IMG/VR virus record: IMGVR_UViG_3300042965_000128
Location: 1-64,000 of that record
Origin: a virus
DNA length: 64,000 nucleotides
Direction: 5' to 3' (one strand)
Positions 1 to 8,019 of this stretch are shown piece after piece (the first letter of the stretch is position 1; each line of letters begins with the position of its first letter). The notes under the pieces were generated by a model. The model saw nothing but the letters and a program-made list of their open reading frames with translations. It was not told the DNA's origin and made no database searches. The position numbers were made by a program, and so were the translations under genes.

Positions 1-1
1 C

Positions 2-238
2 CAGTCCGAAGTGCTAGAGAAATTTTTTAGTAATCTCCCGGACTCAAGGGTCCGGGAGGTGAGCTATGGGCCCCTTGAGGGGCTCAAAGCTTATTATTTT
101 GCCGAGGAGGTGGCTCCTCGGCTGGTTTTTAAGCGATTTAAATTTTTTGGTGGAAGTTTTATTAAGGCTCGGGACGAGACTGCTCTTTCAGGAGCGAAGC
201 CTGGCAATGAGGTGTTTGATGGTCCACTTGCTTCTTGA
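2..238 (+). CDS. 3' end of an unknown gene (5' end outside window)
   Basis: The frame is open from the first bases of the window to a TGA at 236-238, giving at least 78 codons with no stop, so this is most simply the C-terminus of a gene that begins upstream. An internal GTG at 11 is the only in-window start and has no good ribosome site. No family is recognised; the visible part mixes hydrophobic and basic residues. The DNA is unusual: three GC-rich hairpins (35-58, about 70-83 and 101-122) lie inside the frame, resembling the in-gene hairpins of the ATPase gene at 8019. It could instead be non-coding structured RNA; coding is favoured only because the frame is open. Confidence 0.4.
   Translation, partial: QSEVLEKFFSNLPDSRVREVSYGPLEGLKAYYFAEEVAPRLVFKRFKFFGGSFIKARDETALSGAKPGNEVFDGPLAS
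35..130 (+). other. Cluster of GC-rich hairpins
   Basis: Three consecutive inverted repeats are visible. Stem 35-43 pairs perfectly with 50-58 (CTCCCGGAC/GTCCGGGAG, 6-nt loop). A shorter one pairs GCCCCT with AGGGGC around 70-83. Stem 101-108 pairs with 115-122 (GCCGAGGA/TCCTCGGC) and is followed by GG and five T, so it could act as an intrinsic terminator. All lie inside the open frame ending at 238. Confidence 0.55.
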
Positions 239-245
239 TTTGTGT

Positions 246-298
246 TGCCGGGGCTTGCGGATCTCAGTGTTAACCCCAGCGCTGCCGCAGCTCCGGCA
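246..298 (+). other. Long imperfect stem-loop between genes
   Basis: Bases 246-255 (TGCCGGGGCT) pair with 289-298 (AGCTCCGGCA) with one G-U pair. After a single-base bulge at 256, 257-260 pair with 285-288, enclosing a 24-nt loop. It lies between the upstream gene (stop 238) and the next start (331). No T-run follows, so a simple terminator is not obvious; a structured 5' leader or small RNA is possible. Confidence 0.4.
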
Positions 299-330
299 GA
301 GTTGTAGGATTAAGATTAAGGGAGGTTGTG

Positions 331-1407
331 GTGAGGCGCAGTAAAGCAGATCTTAATCTGGTTAAAAAGGAAATATGGGGAAAGTTAAAAATGCAGGAGT
401 TTGTGGAAAGGTTGAGGAGGGAGGGTGTGGCGGAATATAGACTCAAAAACTTCTATGCAGATTTTAATCGCTGTAGTGAAGTGGTTGGAATCGTGGCAAA
501 TTTTGTCGGGATTGTGCCGACTTGTAGCCGCCTCGTTGGGTGGAAGGAGTTGCTGGTTTATGAGAATGGTTGCATTAGTTGGTTGAAGAATGGTTATAGA
601 CCTGCGAAGTTCGGTCTGGATTCTGTGTTTACAAAATTGAGGTTCGGTGTCAAATATGAGCGTCTGGAGCTTGAGCATTCTGGAAGGTATATTCTTGGTT
701 TTGATTTTAGAGATGAGACGGTTCGTGAATCATTCATGGGTGTTGATAATCTTATTCGTTTGATGGTCCTTCATTTTGGATATAGATATATAAGGGATCG
801 CTTTTTGATTTCATTACGGATGATGGCAACTGGTTTTCTGCGTAGTTTGGTATATTGGCGGCTGTGGATGGAGAATGTAGATTGGGTGAAGTTAGGTAAT
901 TTGATTCTGGAGTCGGAGTTGGTGCAGAATTATATGCGGCGTCTTTTTGAGATGCGGTTGGAGGGGTGTTCACGGGATGCGGTTGATGTGTCGTTTGATG
1001 AGTGTTATGATGGGTTAGATGGTGTACACTCATGGGTTGTGAAGGTATGCAGGTTGTTGCGGGATGTTTTGTCTATACGGTTAGGTTTGATTAAGTTTGA
1101 GCCAGATCGGCTGGATAAGAGAGTTGCGAATGAGGTTTTCGGTTTGCTTGAGGATATTTTGAGGTTGTGGGGCTTGCCTGTACCTTTGTTGTTTCGGAAG
1201 AGTAAATCAGTTGTGTTTAATATATCGGATGTGTTGTTTTTGAAGATTGATGACTATTTAGCGCAGGAGTATGTTCTGGTTGGTGAATGTGATATTTTGC
1301 ATGCGGTGGCGCATAATCGTGTAGCGAGGTTTCTGGAGGAGCTTGAGGAATTGATTGTAAGGTCTGAAAGGATTTTAAATGAAATAAGAAGGATGGTGAA
1401 TGGATAA
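331..1407 (+). CDS. Unknown protein, about 358 aa
   Basis: No family is recognised. The start is one of two adjacent GTG codons; 331 is preferred because it sits 5 nt behind a GGAGG at 321-325, whereas 328 is too close. The first 20 residues are basic and precede a possible Met start at 390. The chain is alpha-helical in character, with many Leu/Arg/Glu, a long basic-aromatic middle (about 140-190) and no transmembrane segment or catalytic signature. It is followed by a 135-nt gap and the restriction-modification gene. The leader before its ribosome site (GATTAAGATTAA) is repeated before that next gene, hinting at shared expression; a functional link is only a guess. Confidence 0.7.
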   Translation: MRRSKADLNLVKKEIWGKLKMQEFVERLRREGVAEYRLKNFYADFNRCSEVVGIVANFVGIVPTCSRLVGWKELLVYENGCISWLKNGYRPAKFGLDSVFTKLRFGVKYERLELEHSGRYILGFDFRDETVRESFMGVDNLIRLMVLHFGYRYIRDRFLISLRMMATGFLRSLVYWRLWMENVDWVKLGNLILESELVQNYMRRLFEMRLEGCSRDAVDVSFDECYDGLDGVHSWVVKVCRLLRDVLSIRLGLIKFEPDRLDKRVANEVFGLLEDILRLWGLPVPLLFRKSKSVVFNISDVLFLKIDDYLAQEYVLVGECDILHAVAHNRVARFLEELEELIVRSERILNEIRRMVNG

Positions 1408-1501
1408 AAGGTAGGGTGTTGTATCTATGGGCTCTGGTTGAAATGATTAAAAGGTGCTTGATTGGAGGTGTGGTTGCCGGTTGTGGATTGTGGTAGAAAA
1501 T

Positions 1502-1546
1502 ATGAGATTTATGAGGATGATTAAGATTAAAGGAGGTGTGATATGA
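1502..1546 (+). CDS. Possible 14-aa leader peptide
   Basis: A 14-codon frame (start ATG 1502, stop TGA 1544-1546) runs through the ribosome site of the next gene and ends overlapping its ATG at 1543. The arrangement would couple translation of the restriction-modification gene to the leader. There is no clear ribosome site of its own, so it may be coincidence. Confidence 0.25.
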   Translation: MRFMRMIKIKGGVI

Positions 1547-4500
1547 AGAGAAAGTCAGATGATGTGAGGGCAAAGCTCCTCAATTGTTATTTTGGTGAGA
1601 TAAACAGGATTTGGAGTAGAGGTGGTTATAGGGAGGAGAGTTTTTATTATTTGTTGAAGCAGCTCATAGAAGAGTGTTCTAAGGTGTTGGGATTGTCAGG
1701 TATAGGTGTTGTGATATCGCCGAGTGCCTCAACGGGTGGTTCGCCCGACTTTCGTGTTGATAGGGATGGTGTGATAGTTGGGTATATGGAGGCGAAGCTT
1801 CCGGGTGAGGATTTGAGTCGCCTTGAGGATTCTGAACAGATAATGAGATATCGGAATACTTTTCCGAACTTCATATTAACCAATTTTTCAAAGTTTATTC
1901 TTTATAGGAATGGTGAGTGTGTAGATGTGGTTGATTTGGGTTTCCGGTCTGGTGGTAGGGGTTCTGGTGATATGTATGATGTATCGAAGGTGGATTTGTT
2001 TTTTGGTTTGATGGATAAGTTCCTTTCGTTTGAGGTGCCAAAAATAACGGATTCGAATGTGCTTGCGAGGGATCTTGCGAAGCGTACTCGGTGGTTGGTG
2101 GAATTGTTAAGGAAGGAGTTTTTGGAGGGTAATAGGGATCTCAGGAATGTTTATGAAGCGTTGAAGCAGGATATTGATCAGGATTTGTCGGAGGAGAAGT
2201 TTATTGACATTTATGCGCAGACGGTTGCGTATGGGCTTTTTGCGGCGCGGATGGGGATGAGGGGTGGGAATATTACGAGGGAGAGTGCGTGGCGATATAT
2301 TCCAGCGGGTATTCCGGTTGTTAGGGAGATGTTTCATTTGATGAGTGGTCCTGCGTTTCCGGAATCGCCTGGTTGGGTTGTGGATGATATGATAGGTTTG
2401 CTCAGGAATGTTGATGTTGGTTCTATTCTGGCGCAGGTCAGGAGTGCTAAATGGGATGAGGATCCAGTTATTCATTTTTATGAGACCTTTTTGAGCGCTT
2501 ATAATCCTGAGGAGAGGGAGAGGTTGGGGGTGTATTATACGCCTTTGCCTGTGGTAATGTATATAGTGCGGTCTGTTCACAGGCTTTTGAAGGAGCGGTT
2601 TGGTAAGGAGGAGGGGCTTGCTGCGAGGGATGTTACTTTGCTGGATCCCTGTGCGGGGACGCTTACTTTTGTGGTGCAGGCGATAAAGCAGGTATATGAG
2701 GAGTTGAAGAGGCAGAGAAGAGAGGGATTGATGAATTCTTATATTCGTGAGCATATTTTGCAGCACTTTTATGCCTTTGAACTTTTGATAGCGCCTTATG
2801 TGATTGGGCATTTTAAGGTCAATATGGTTTTAGAGGATCTGGGGTATAGGTTTAGAGAAGGTGAGCGGTTTCAATTCTATTTGACGAATGCGCTGGATAT
2901 GAGGGAGCTTAAGCAGAGGAGTTTGTTGATGGGACTTATTGAGGAAGAGAAACAGGCGAAGAGGGTTAAGGAGAGTGTTCCGATTTTGGTAGTGATTGGT
3001 AATCCGCCTTATTCTTTTCAATCGATGAAGAGTGAGTTTATTGATGGGCTTATGGAGAGTTATAAGGAGGATGTGAGGGGTGAGAAGAAGTTGGGTGTGC
3101 TGGAGGATAATTATATTAAGTTTATAAGGTTTGCGCACTGGAAGATAGAGCAGGCTGGGCGGGGGATAATAGGGTTTATCACGAATAATTCTTATCTTTC
3201 CGGGATAATTCATCGTGGGATGAGGCGGAAGCTTTTAGAGACCTTTGATGAGATTTATATTCTTAATCTTCATGGTTCTTCGAGGATTGATGAGCGGCCG
3301 CCTGTGGGAAAGAAGAATGAGAATGTGTTTGATATTCGGCAGGGGGTTGCTATAAGTTTGTTTGTGAAGCTCGAGAATCCGTTGCGGGGGAAGAGGGTAT
3401 ATTATGCGGATTTGTGGGGTTCGCGTGAGGAGAAGTATCGGTATTTGTCTGCGAATGATGCTGGCACTACGAAGTGGAAGCGGTTGCGGGTTGATGAATT
3501 TGAGCGGAGGTTTAAGGCGACGCGGTGGGGTAAAAAGTATCCTTCGGGTTTTAATTTTTTTATCCCTTCGAGTGCAAGGTTATTGCCGAGGTATGGGAAT
3601 TTTTGGGGCTTGGATGAGATTTTTAGTGAGTGGGGTTCTGGAGTTATAACGCGTAGAGATGCTTTGGCTATTGCATTTACAAAGGAAGAGCTGGAGGATA
3701 AGATTCGGTTTTTTGCAGATTCAGGGATATCAGACGAGAGGATAAAGGAAAGATTCGGAGTTAAGGATACATCAGAATGGAGTTTGCGTGTGGCTCGTGA
3801 GAGGGTGAGGCATGAGCGGATTGGGGAGTTGATCAGGGAATATCATTATCGTCCGTGGGATTTTCGTTATATTTATTATTCTGATTCTGTTGTTTCGAGA
3901 TTGAGTAAGGATCGTATGAAGCATCTGGACGGGAGTAATGTTGCTTTGGTTACATCTCGGAAGGTGGAAGGTGATGAGGAGAAAGGGTTTTTTGTGACTC
4001 GCATAATAGGTGATATTGGTATGATTTCGCCCCAGTGCTATTATTTTCCACTTTATCTTTCTCCTGTGGAGGGATTGGAAGAGCCTTCATTTTTGATTAC
4101 TTCTGAAAGGAAGGTTCCAAACTTGAACAAGGAATTTGTAGAGGCTTTAAGTAATGTGTTAGGTAAGATACCCTCTTCGGAGGATATTCTTGGTTATATT
4201 TACGGCGTGTTTTATTCTCCCGTATATGGTGGCCGTTACAGAGAGTTTCTGCGTATGGATTTCCCGAGGATTCCTCTACCTTCCAATCAGGATATATTTA
4301 AAAGGTTGAGTGATATAGGGAGGAGGCTCATCAGGATTCATTTGCTTGAATTTGATGAGAGAGAAGGTCAGTTTTTGCAGATAGGATTTCCGGTGGTTGG
4401 TGAGAATGTGGTGGAGAGGGTTAGGTATGATAGAAAGGGTGAGCGGGTGTATATAAATAGCACGCAGTTTTTTGATGAAGTTCCTGAAGAGGTTTGGGAG

Positions 4501-4659
4501 TATAAGATAGGCGCTGTTCAAGTAATGAAGAAGTTTTTAGAAGGGAGGAAGGGGAGGAAGCTGGATATTTCGGAAATCGAGCATTATATCAGGATGGGGA
4601 GTGCGGTGTGGTTGACAATCCAGCTGCAGAATGAGATTAAGAATATTGATTTTGATTGA
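1543..4659 (+). CDS. Type IIG/ISP-like restriction-modification enzyme
   Basis: A single 1038-residue chain that appears to combine DNA cleavage and N6-adenine methylation. The N-terminal part has a PD-(D/E)xK-type nuclease signature: Asp69 in a PDF context, then Glu83-Ala-Lys85. Residues about 200-310 are a helical linker. The methyltransferase core has motif I (LLDPCAGT, 366-373) and motif IV NPPY at 487-490. The C-terminal 400 residues would be the target-recognition region. No helicase domain and no separate specificity subunit are seen, which fits type IIG rather than type I. Start ATG 1543 follows AAAGGAGGTG. In a phage it may protect its own DNA while attacking competitors. The exact subtype is inferred. 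Confidence 0.85.
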   Translation: MKRKSDDVRAKLLNCYFGEINRIWSRGGYREESFYYLLKQLIEECSKVLGLSGIGVVISPSASTGGSPDFRVDRDGVIVGYMEAKLPGEDLSRLEDSEQIMRYRNTFPNFILTNFSKFILYRNGECVDVVDLGFRSGGRGSGDMYDVSKVDLFFGLMDKFLSFEVPKITDSNVLARDLAKRTRWLVELLRKEFLEGNRDLRNVYEALKQDIDQDLSEEKFIDIYAQTVAYGLFAARMGMRGGNITRESAWRYIPAGIPVVREMFHLMSGPAFPESPGWVVDDMIGLLRNVDVGSILAQVRSAKWDEDPVIHFYETFLSAYNPEERERLGVYYTPLPVVMYIVRSVHRLLKERFGKEEGLAARDVTLLDPCAGTLTFVVQAIKQVYEELKRQRREGLMNSYIREHILQHFYAFELLIAPYVIGHFKVNMVLEDLGYRFREGERFQFYLTNALDMRELKQRSLLMGLIEEEKQAKRVKESVPILVVIGNPPYSFQSMKSEFIDGLMESYKEDVRGEKKLGVLEDNYIKFIRFAHWKIEQAGRGIIGFITNNSYLSGIIHRGMRRKLLETFDEIYILNLHGSSRIDERPPVGKKNENVFDIRQGVAISLFVKLENPLRGKRVYYADLWGSREEKYRYLSANDAGTTKWKRLRVDEFERRFKATRWGKKYPSGFNFFIPSSARLLPRYGNFWGLDEIFSEWGSGVITRRDALAIAFTKEELEDKIRFFADSGISDERIKERFGVKDTSEWSLRVARERVRHERIGELIREYHYRPWDFRYIYYSDSVVSRLSKDRMKHLDGSNVALVTSRKVEGDEEKGFFVTRIIGDIGMISPQCYYFPLYLSPVEGLEEPSFLITSERKVPNLNKEFVEALSNVLGKIPSSEDILGYIYGVFYSPVYGGRYREFLRMDFPRIPLPSNQDIFKRLSDIGRRLIRIHLLEFDEREGQFLQIGFPVVGENVVERVRYDRKGERVYINSTQFFDEVPEEVWEYKIGAVQVMKKFLEGRKGRKLDISEIEHYIRMGSAVWLTIQLQNEIKNIDFD

Positions 4660-4723
4660 AAGGAGATGGTTGAATAGATATGGGTTGATTTATAAGTTTT
4701 TGATATCAAAGTTTTAAAATCAC

Positions 4724-4752
4724 TTGACAAAGGTCAAATTTTTTGGTATAAT
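4724..4752 (+). promoter_or_regulatory. Consensus sigma-70 promoter P1
   Basis: A perfect -35 TTGACA (4724-4729), 17-bp spacer and perfect -10 TATAAT (4747-4752). The ATG of the next gene begins 7 nt after the -10, where transcription would start, so the mRNA should be leaderless. Sequence around it (AAAATYACTTGACAAAGGT) is nearly repeated at P2 (7949-7977). Confidence 0.85.
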
Positions 4753-4758
4753 AGGGGT

Positions 4759-4941
4759 ATGGAGATAAAAAATAAAAAAATTAACAGGAAATTTTTAGGA
4801 GATTGGATCCTGGTGAGTTCACTTGGTTTGCTGAGTGATAATGCGTATGTTGATTCTTCTCTAATTCCGGTTCGTGAGTATTGGAGAAAGTTGAAGGAAG
4901 TATTGAATAGTTTGGTTGAATTTTTAGATGGGGGTGAGTAA
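4759..4941 (+). CDS. Small protein (60 aa) from a leaderless transcript
   Basis: No family is recognised. ATG 4759 has no ribosome site and coincides with the predicted start point of promoter P1, so translation would begin on a leaderless mRNA. The N-terminus is very Lys/Asn/Ile rich and A-rich at DNA level, like the start of the short frame behind P2. The middle is mildly hydrophobic and the C-terminus acidic. Its TAA (4939-4941) overlaps the ATG of the next gene, so the two are probably co-translated. It may be a real product or mainly a device to deliver ribosomes downstream. Confidence 0.6.
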   Translation: MEIKNKKINRKFLGDWILVSSLGLLSDNAYVDSSLIPVREYWRKLKEVLNSLVEFLDGGE

Positions 4942-5438
4942 TGAAGATAAAGATAAAAGGTGTTTTGAATTGGACAATTGGCCAGCAGGGAGGGGTGGGT
5001 TATCCTCCTCTGCTGGTTAAAATTGGGAAGGGGAAGTGGTTGTGGGTGGAGGGGTCCCGTGACCATGGGGGAATTATCTGTGGAAAATGTTCAGAAGAGT
5101 TTGGGAGAGAAGTGGCTTGCATCAGGGAAGCTGTTCCTCTACTGACGAGGCAAAATCTGAAGGTAGGAGATTGGGAGTATATCACATGGGAGGAGTTTAA
5201 GGTTATGGTAAAAGAGCAATTTGGAATAAATGGAGAGAGTAATCTTACTCCTGATGAGTTGGCTGTGAAGAAGTGCCTGGAGGCACGATTAAGCTTGTAT
5301 GAGTTGAGAAGGGCAATTGATCTGCATGTTGAGTATGAGAAGAAGATAGATGAGGTCGTGGAAATGCTAAGGAGATTATCACAGGAGTGTTATCGAGGAA
5401 AATTTAAGGTTAGAATTAAAAATAAAACAAGGAGGTGA
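4941..5438 (+). CDS. Unknown protein, 165 aa
   Basis: No family is recognised. Residues 1-65 look beta-rich and contain a C-x2-C pair (about residues 47-50, ICGKC), possibly metal-binding. Residues 95-150 are helical and charged, and the tail is basic. The start overlaps the upstream stop (TAATG). The DNA carries a stem at 4982-4988/5010-5016 (CCAGCAG/CTGCTGG) shortly after the start and a smaller one at 5273-5277/5282-5286, features shared with other genes of this block. Second gene of the P1 block; probably early and regulatory or host-directed by position only. Confidence 0.7.
   Translation: MKIKIKGVLNWTIGQQGGVGYPPLLVKIGKGKWLWVEGSRDHGGIICGKCSEEFGREVACIREAVPLLTRQNLKVGDWEYITWEEFKVMVKEQFGINGESNLTPDELAVKKCLEARLSLYELRRAIDLHVEYEKKIDEVVEMLRRLSQECYRGKFKVRIKNKTRR
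4982..5016 (+). other. Hairpin just inside the 5' end of a gene
   Basis: CCAGCAG (4982-4988) pairs with CTGCTGG (5010-5016), with further G-rich/C-rich pairing possible inside. It begins about 40 nt after the start codon at 4941. Confidence 0.45.
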
Positions 5439-5442
5439 TAGG

Positions 5443-6294
5443 ATGGTAGTAACAAGGCAGGAGAGGTTTCCTTTGGCAGGGTGGTTCCTCTACTGGAACT
5501 GCCCTGAGGGGAGGGTGAGGTGGGAAGATGTTGAGAGGGTGCTATGTTCAAGGGGAATTAAGGTGTTGCGAGCCAGCGGGAGGAGGTTTGTTGAGGATGT
5601 GCTGCAGAGGTTTAAAGAGGAAGTTGATTTGGTATGGCGAGTTGTGAAGGAAGAAACGGATGGTAGAATTTTTTGGAGGTTTTATAGTGGTAGGGTGAAG
5701 ATCAAGGATGAGCTAAAGGTGTCGGCTTGTAATTTCATAGTTGATGAGGATAGGAATGTCAAGGTTGAGAGGTTGCCGAACGGTTTAGAAGAGAAGTTTA
5801 GGAGGATTATTGATGAGTTGAAGGACACAGAGTCTGGTGGTTGGGTGAGCTGGCAGATTGTCAGGTATCTGCTTGATAATTTGTCAGCGATTCGTGTGAG
5901 GAAGGATGGAGGGTTGTATTTCGTTCCGGTTAGAAAGGAATCGGAGCTTACGGTTTTGGAGAATGCGATGAGGGAATTAGGATTTACGGTTTTCAAAATT
6001 GGTGTTATTGATGAGGAGAGGACAAGAGAATTGATCTGGAAGGTGCTTGCTGAAGAGGTTTCGGAGTTTGAAACAGAGGTTAAGGAATATGTGAAGAGGC
6101 TTGCGGATGGTGGCAGGTTCAAGGAGAGTGGTTTTGAATCGAGGCTTGAGGCTGGTAGGAAGCTGAGAGAGAAGCTTCTGGTTTATAAGGAGTATGGAGA
6201 GGAAGCTCTAAAAAAGCTGGCGGATTCGCTTGAGGCACTTGAGCGGGAGCTCCTTGCAGCGAAGTTGGAGTATGCTCTGCAGGAGGGGGAGTGA
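5443..6294 (+). CDS. Unknown protein, DUF6744-like
   Basis: 283 residues. The middle (about 130-165) reads as a segment ending in a GGLYFVPV-type motif after an AIRVR strand, which recalls the DUF6744 family of uncharacterised proteins; this is recognition from memory and not certain. Residues 190-283 are strongly helical and charged, likely coiled coil. No catalytic motif is seen. ATG 5443 follows AAGGAGGTGATAGG with good spacing. A 12-bp RNA stem with two G-U pairs lies at 5477-5506 soon after the start. It lies third in the P1 block, overlapping the next gene by TGATG. Confidence 0.65.
   Translation: MVVTRQERFPLAGWFLYWNCPEGRVRWEDVERVLCSRGIKVLRASGRRFVEDVLQRFKEEVDLVWRVVKEETDGRIFWRFYSGRVKIKDELKVSACNFIVDEDRNVKVERLPNGLEEKFRRIIDELKDTESGGWVSWQIVRYLLDNLSAIRVRKDGGLYFVPVRKESELTVLENAMRELGFTVFKIGVIDEERTRELIWKVLAEEVSEFETEVKEYVKRLADGGRFKESGFESRLEAGRKLREKLLVYKEYGEEALKKLADSLEALERELLAAKLEYALQEGE
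5477..5506 (+). other. Hairpin just inside the 5' end of a gene
   Basis: CAGGGTGGTTCC (5477-5488) pairs along its whole length with GGAACTGCCCTG (5495-5506) if two G-U pairs are allowed; loop of 6 nt. It begins 34 nt after the ATG at 5443. Confidence 0.5.
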
Positions 6295-6755
6295 TGGTGC
6301 TGGAATTGGATAGAAAGAAGAGGATTTTGAATACATACGAGGCGATGTGCAATATTATTGGTATTAATTTCAGGGATTTTGGGTTTGTGGCACCTGTAGT
6401 TTTTTTGTTATCCGAGGAATATGGAATTCAGTTTTATAATGTATATGAGGCGTGGGATAATGGTTTGACAATGGAGGATATTATTTATGCTGTTCGTAAT
6501 CTGATCAAGAAACTTGATGCTTGTGCGGTGATATTCGTGCAGGAAGTGAGATTGGTTGAGGAAGGTGTTGAGAAGAGGCAGGTGGTTGCGAGAGTTGAGT
6601 TCTGTGGGGATGATGGCACGGTTTCTGGGGTTGAAACTATTTTTGAGCTCGATACAGAGCATAGGGAGGTCAGATCGGTTAATCGTGCTGAAATCAGTGA
6701 TTTTATGTTTTTTGGAGTTTCGGAAAAGGTTGATTTGAGGGGAGGTTTAAATTGA
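6294..6755 (+). CDS. Unknown protein, about 153 aa
   Basis: No family is recognised. ATG 6294 overlaps the upstream TGA; a GTG three bases earlier is in frame but less likely. The protein is acidic, with a helical first half (residues 1-75) and a beta-rich second half (80-150) of alternating hydrophobic and charged residues. No membrane segment or catalytic motif is seen. It ends overlapping the TTG start of the next gene, so it belongs to the same translationally coupled block. Confidence 0.65.
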   Translation: MVLELDRKKRILNTYEAMCNIIGINFRDFGFVAPVVFLLSEEYGIQFYNVYEAWDNGLTMEDIIYAVRNLIKKLDACAVIFVQEVRLVEEGVEKRQVVARVEFCGDDGTVSGVETIFELDTEHREVRSVNRAEISDFMFFGVSEKVDLRGGLN

Positions 6756-7885
6756 ATCTGAAAGCAGTTGAAGTTACTGAATTGGAAGTTTTGAATCACT
6801 GGCTAGATAGGTTAGGGAGGATTTCGGAAGTTTTGGGTGATGGTGGGGGAATTGTTTCGGTTTTTGATCCGAAAACTGTGCGTTATAGAAAGGTTGTTGA
6901 AATAAGGAGAAGGGTGGAGAGTTATATTGAACGGTGGCTTCCTCGTTTTGAAGTGGATGAGGGCTCGGAGGTTGAGGATTTTATTCGGGAGCGAGTATTG
7001 GAGACATTTTCTGGGGAATGTTTGGCATTTTTGAGGAATAAGGATTTTGTTTGGACCAGAGGATCCCCGTTCGGTATAGATATCAAGTTGATAGAGGGTG
7101 GAGTTGACACTGGTTTTTCTCTTTTTGATGTGTGGCTTGAGTATTGTTTGAAGGATTATTGTCGTGCCTCAGAGCGGGATATAAGTGAGCTAGTGGCTGT
7201 TACTTTTCCGATTAAGAAGGCGGTTCATCTGTTGAGGAATCTGGTTGCCCCTCATAATGATGTGCTGAAGCGTTGTTTTTTGAGTTCCTTCGGTGAGGTT
7301 TGCTCAAAGCTTATAGAAGATGCGCTGGAAGGGAGAGGGGTGAAGGATGTTGAATGTGTGGATGTAACTGAATTTTTGAAAGATGTGATTCTGGAGTGGA
7401 TTAAGTGGTATATTTCGGAGTGTATTTTGGAGAGGATAGGAGTTGTGAAGGGCAAGAAGTTTGAAATGGTGGATGTATCCGTGATTGATAAGCTGGTTGA
7501 TTTGTTTCCTTATTTGTCGGAGTTTTTGATAAGGTTCAAGGAGATGGCAAGGGTTGGTTCATTAAGAAGCTTCAGGATTGTAAGTGTTAACTATGATGGG
7601 AAGGTGGTAATGAAGGCAATAGTTTTAGCGGGTGGTGAGGAAAAATCATACGGTGATTTTTTTGGATTTTTAACACCTGTAATTGAGAGCGTTCAGGAGG
7701 ATGAGTGGTGGAGTGGCTGTAGTTATGTTGCTGCTTATTATGAGCAACTGATCGATCAGATTGTAAAGAATTCTTATGATGAGGGGAGGCTGATACAGTT
7801 CTTTGATGTGCTCAAGGTTCATATTGATGAGCGCATAGAGAATTTGAAGAGGATTTTGTGTTCGGGTTTTGAGGTTGTAAAATGA
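6752..7885 (+). CDS. Unknown protein, 377 aa, TTG start
   Basis: No family is recognised. TTG 6752 overlaps the upstream TGA and follows GGGGAGGT (6739-6746) at good spacing; no better ATG lies nearby. The product is helical, rich in Val/Glu/Ile, with several Trp and Cys, no transmembrane segment and no enzyme signature that I can identify. It is the last gene of the P1 block. The 60 nt between its stop and promoter P2 show no T-tailed hairpin, so read-through into the P2 block is expected. Confidence 0.65.
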   Translation: MNLKAVEVTELEVLNHWLDRLGRISEVLGDGGGIVSVFDPKTVRYRKVVEIRRRVESYIERWLPRFEVDEGSEVEDFIRERVLETFSGECLAFLRNKDFVWTRGSPFGIDIKLIEGGVDTGFSLFDVWLEYCLKDYCRASERDISELVAVTFPIKKAVHLLRNLVAPHNDVLKRCFLSSFGEVCSKLIEDALEGRGVKDVECVDVTEFLKDVILEWIKWYISECILERIGVVKGKKFEMVDVSVIDKLVDLFPYLSEFLIRFKEMARVGSLRSFRIVSVNYDGKVVMKAIVLAGGEEKSYGDFFGFLTPVIESVQEDEWWSGCSYVAAYYEQLIDQIVKNSYDEGRLIQFFDVLKVHIDERIENLKRILCSGFEVVK

Positions 7886-7948
7886 GGTTTAGCTGCTTTG
7901 AAGTTGCTGAAGGGGTGTGTGGAGTTAAGGTCAGGTTTACAAAATTAC

Positions 7949-7977
7949 TTGACAAAGGTTTAGTTTTATGGTATAAT
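7949..7977 (+). promoter_or_regulatory. Consensus sigma-70 promoter P2
   Basis: A perfect TTGACA (7949-7954), 17-bp spacer and perfect TATAAT (7972-7977). The flanks nearly match P1. An ATG lies exactly 7 nt after the -10, as at P1, again predicting a leaderless start, here of an 11-codon frame leading into the ATPase gene. Confidence 0.85.
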
Positions 7978-7983
7978 ATACGC

Positions 7984-8019
7984 ATGAAAGTAAAAATAAA
8001 AAACAAGGAGGTGCAGTGA
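7984..8019 (+). CDS. Putative 11-aa leaderless leader peptide
   Basis: ATG 7984 is at the predicted transcription start of P2. The frame (MKVKIKNKEVQ) crosses the AAGGAGGTG ribosome site and stops at TGA 8017-8019, overlapping the ATG of the ATPase gene. Its A-rich, Lys-rich opening resembles the leaderless gene behind P1. It probably works as a coupling or loading peptide rather than as a product. Confidence 0.4.
   Translation: MKVKIKNKEVQ

Noticed and set aside
66-344. Second + frame of 92 codons at the window start
   Set aside because: Overlaps the frame open from the window edge, ends inside the next gene's start region and has no ribosome site; composition looks random.
1418-1500. 26-codon hydrophobic frame between the first two full genes
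   Set aside because: GTG start without a ribosome site and no overlap pattern; too weak to call.
3404-3649. 81-codon + frame inside the restriction-modification gene
   Set aside because: Out-of-frame shadow rich in Arg and Leu, wholly inside a well-supported coding region.
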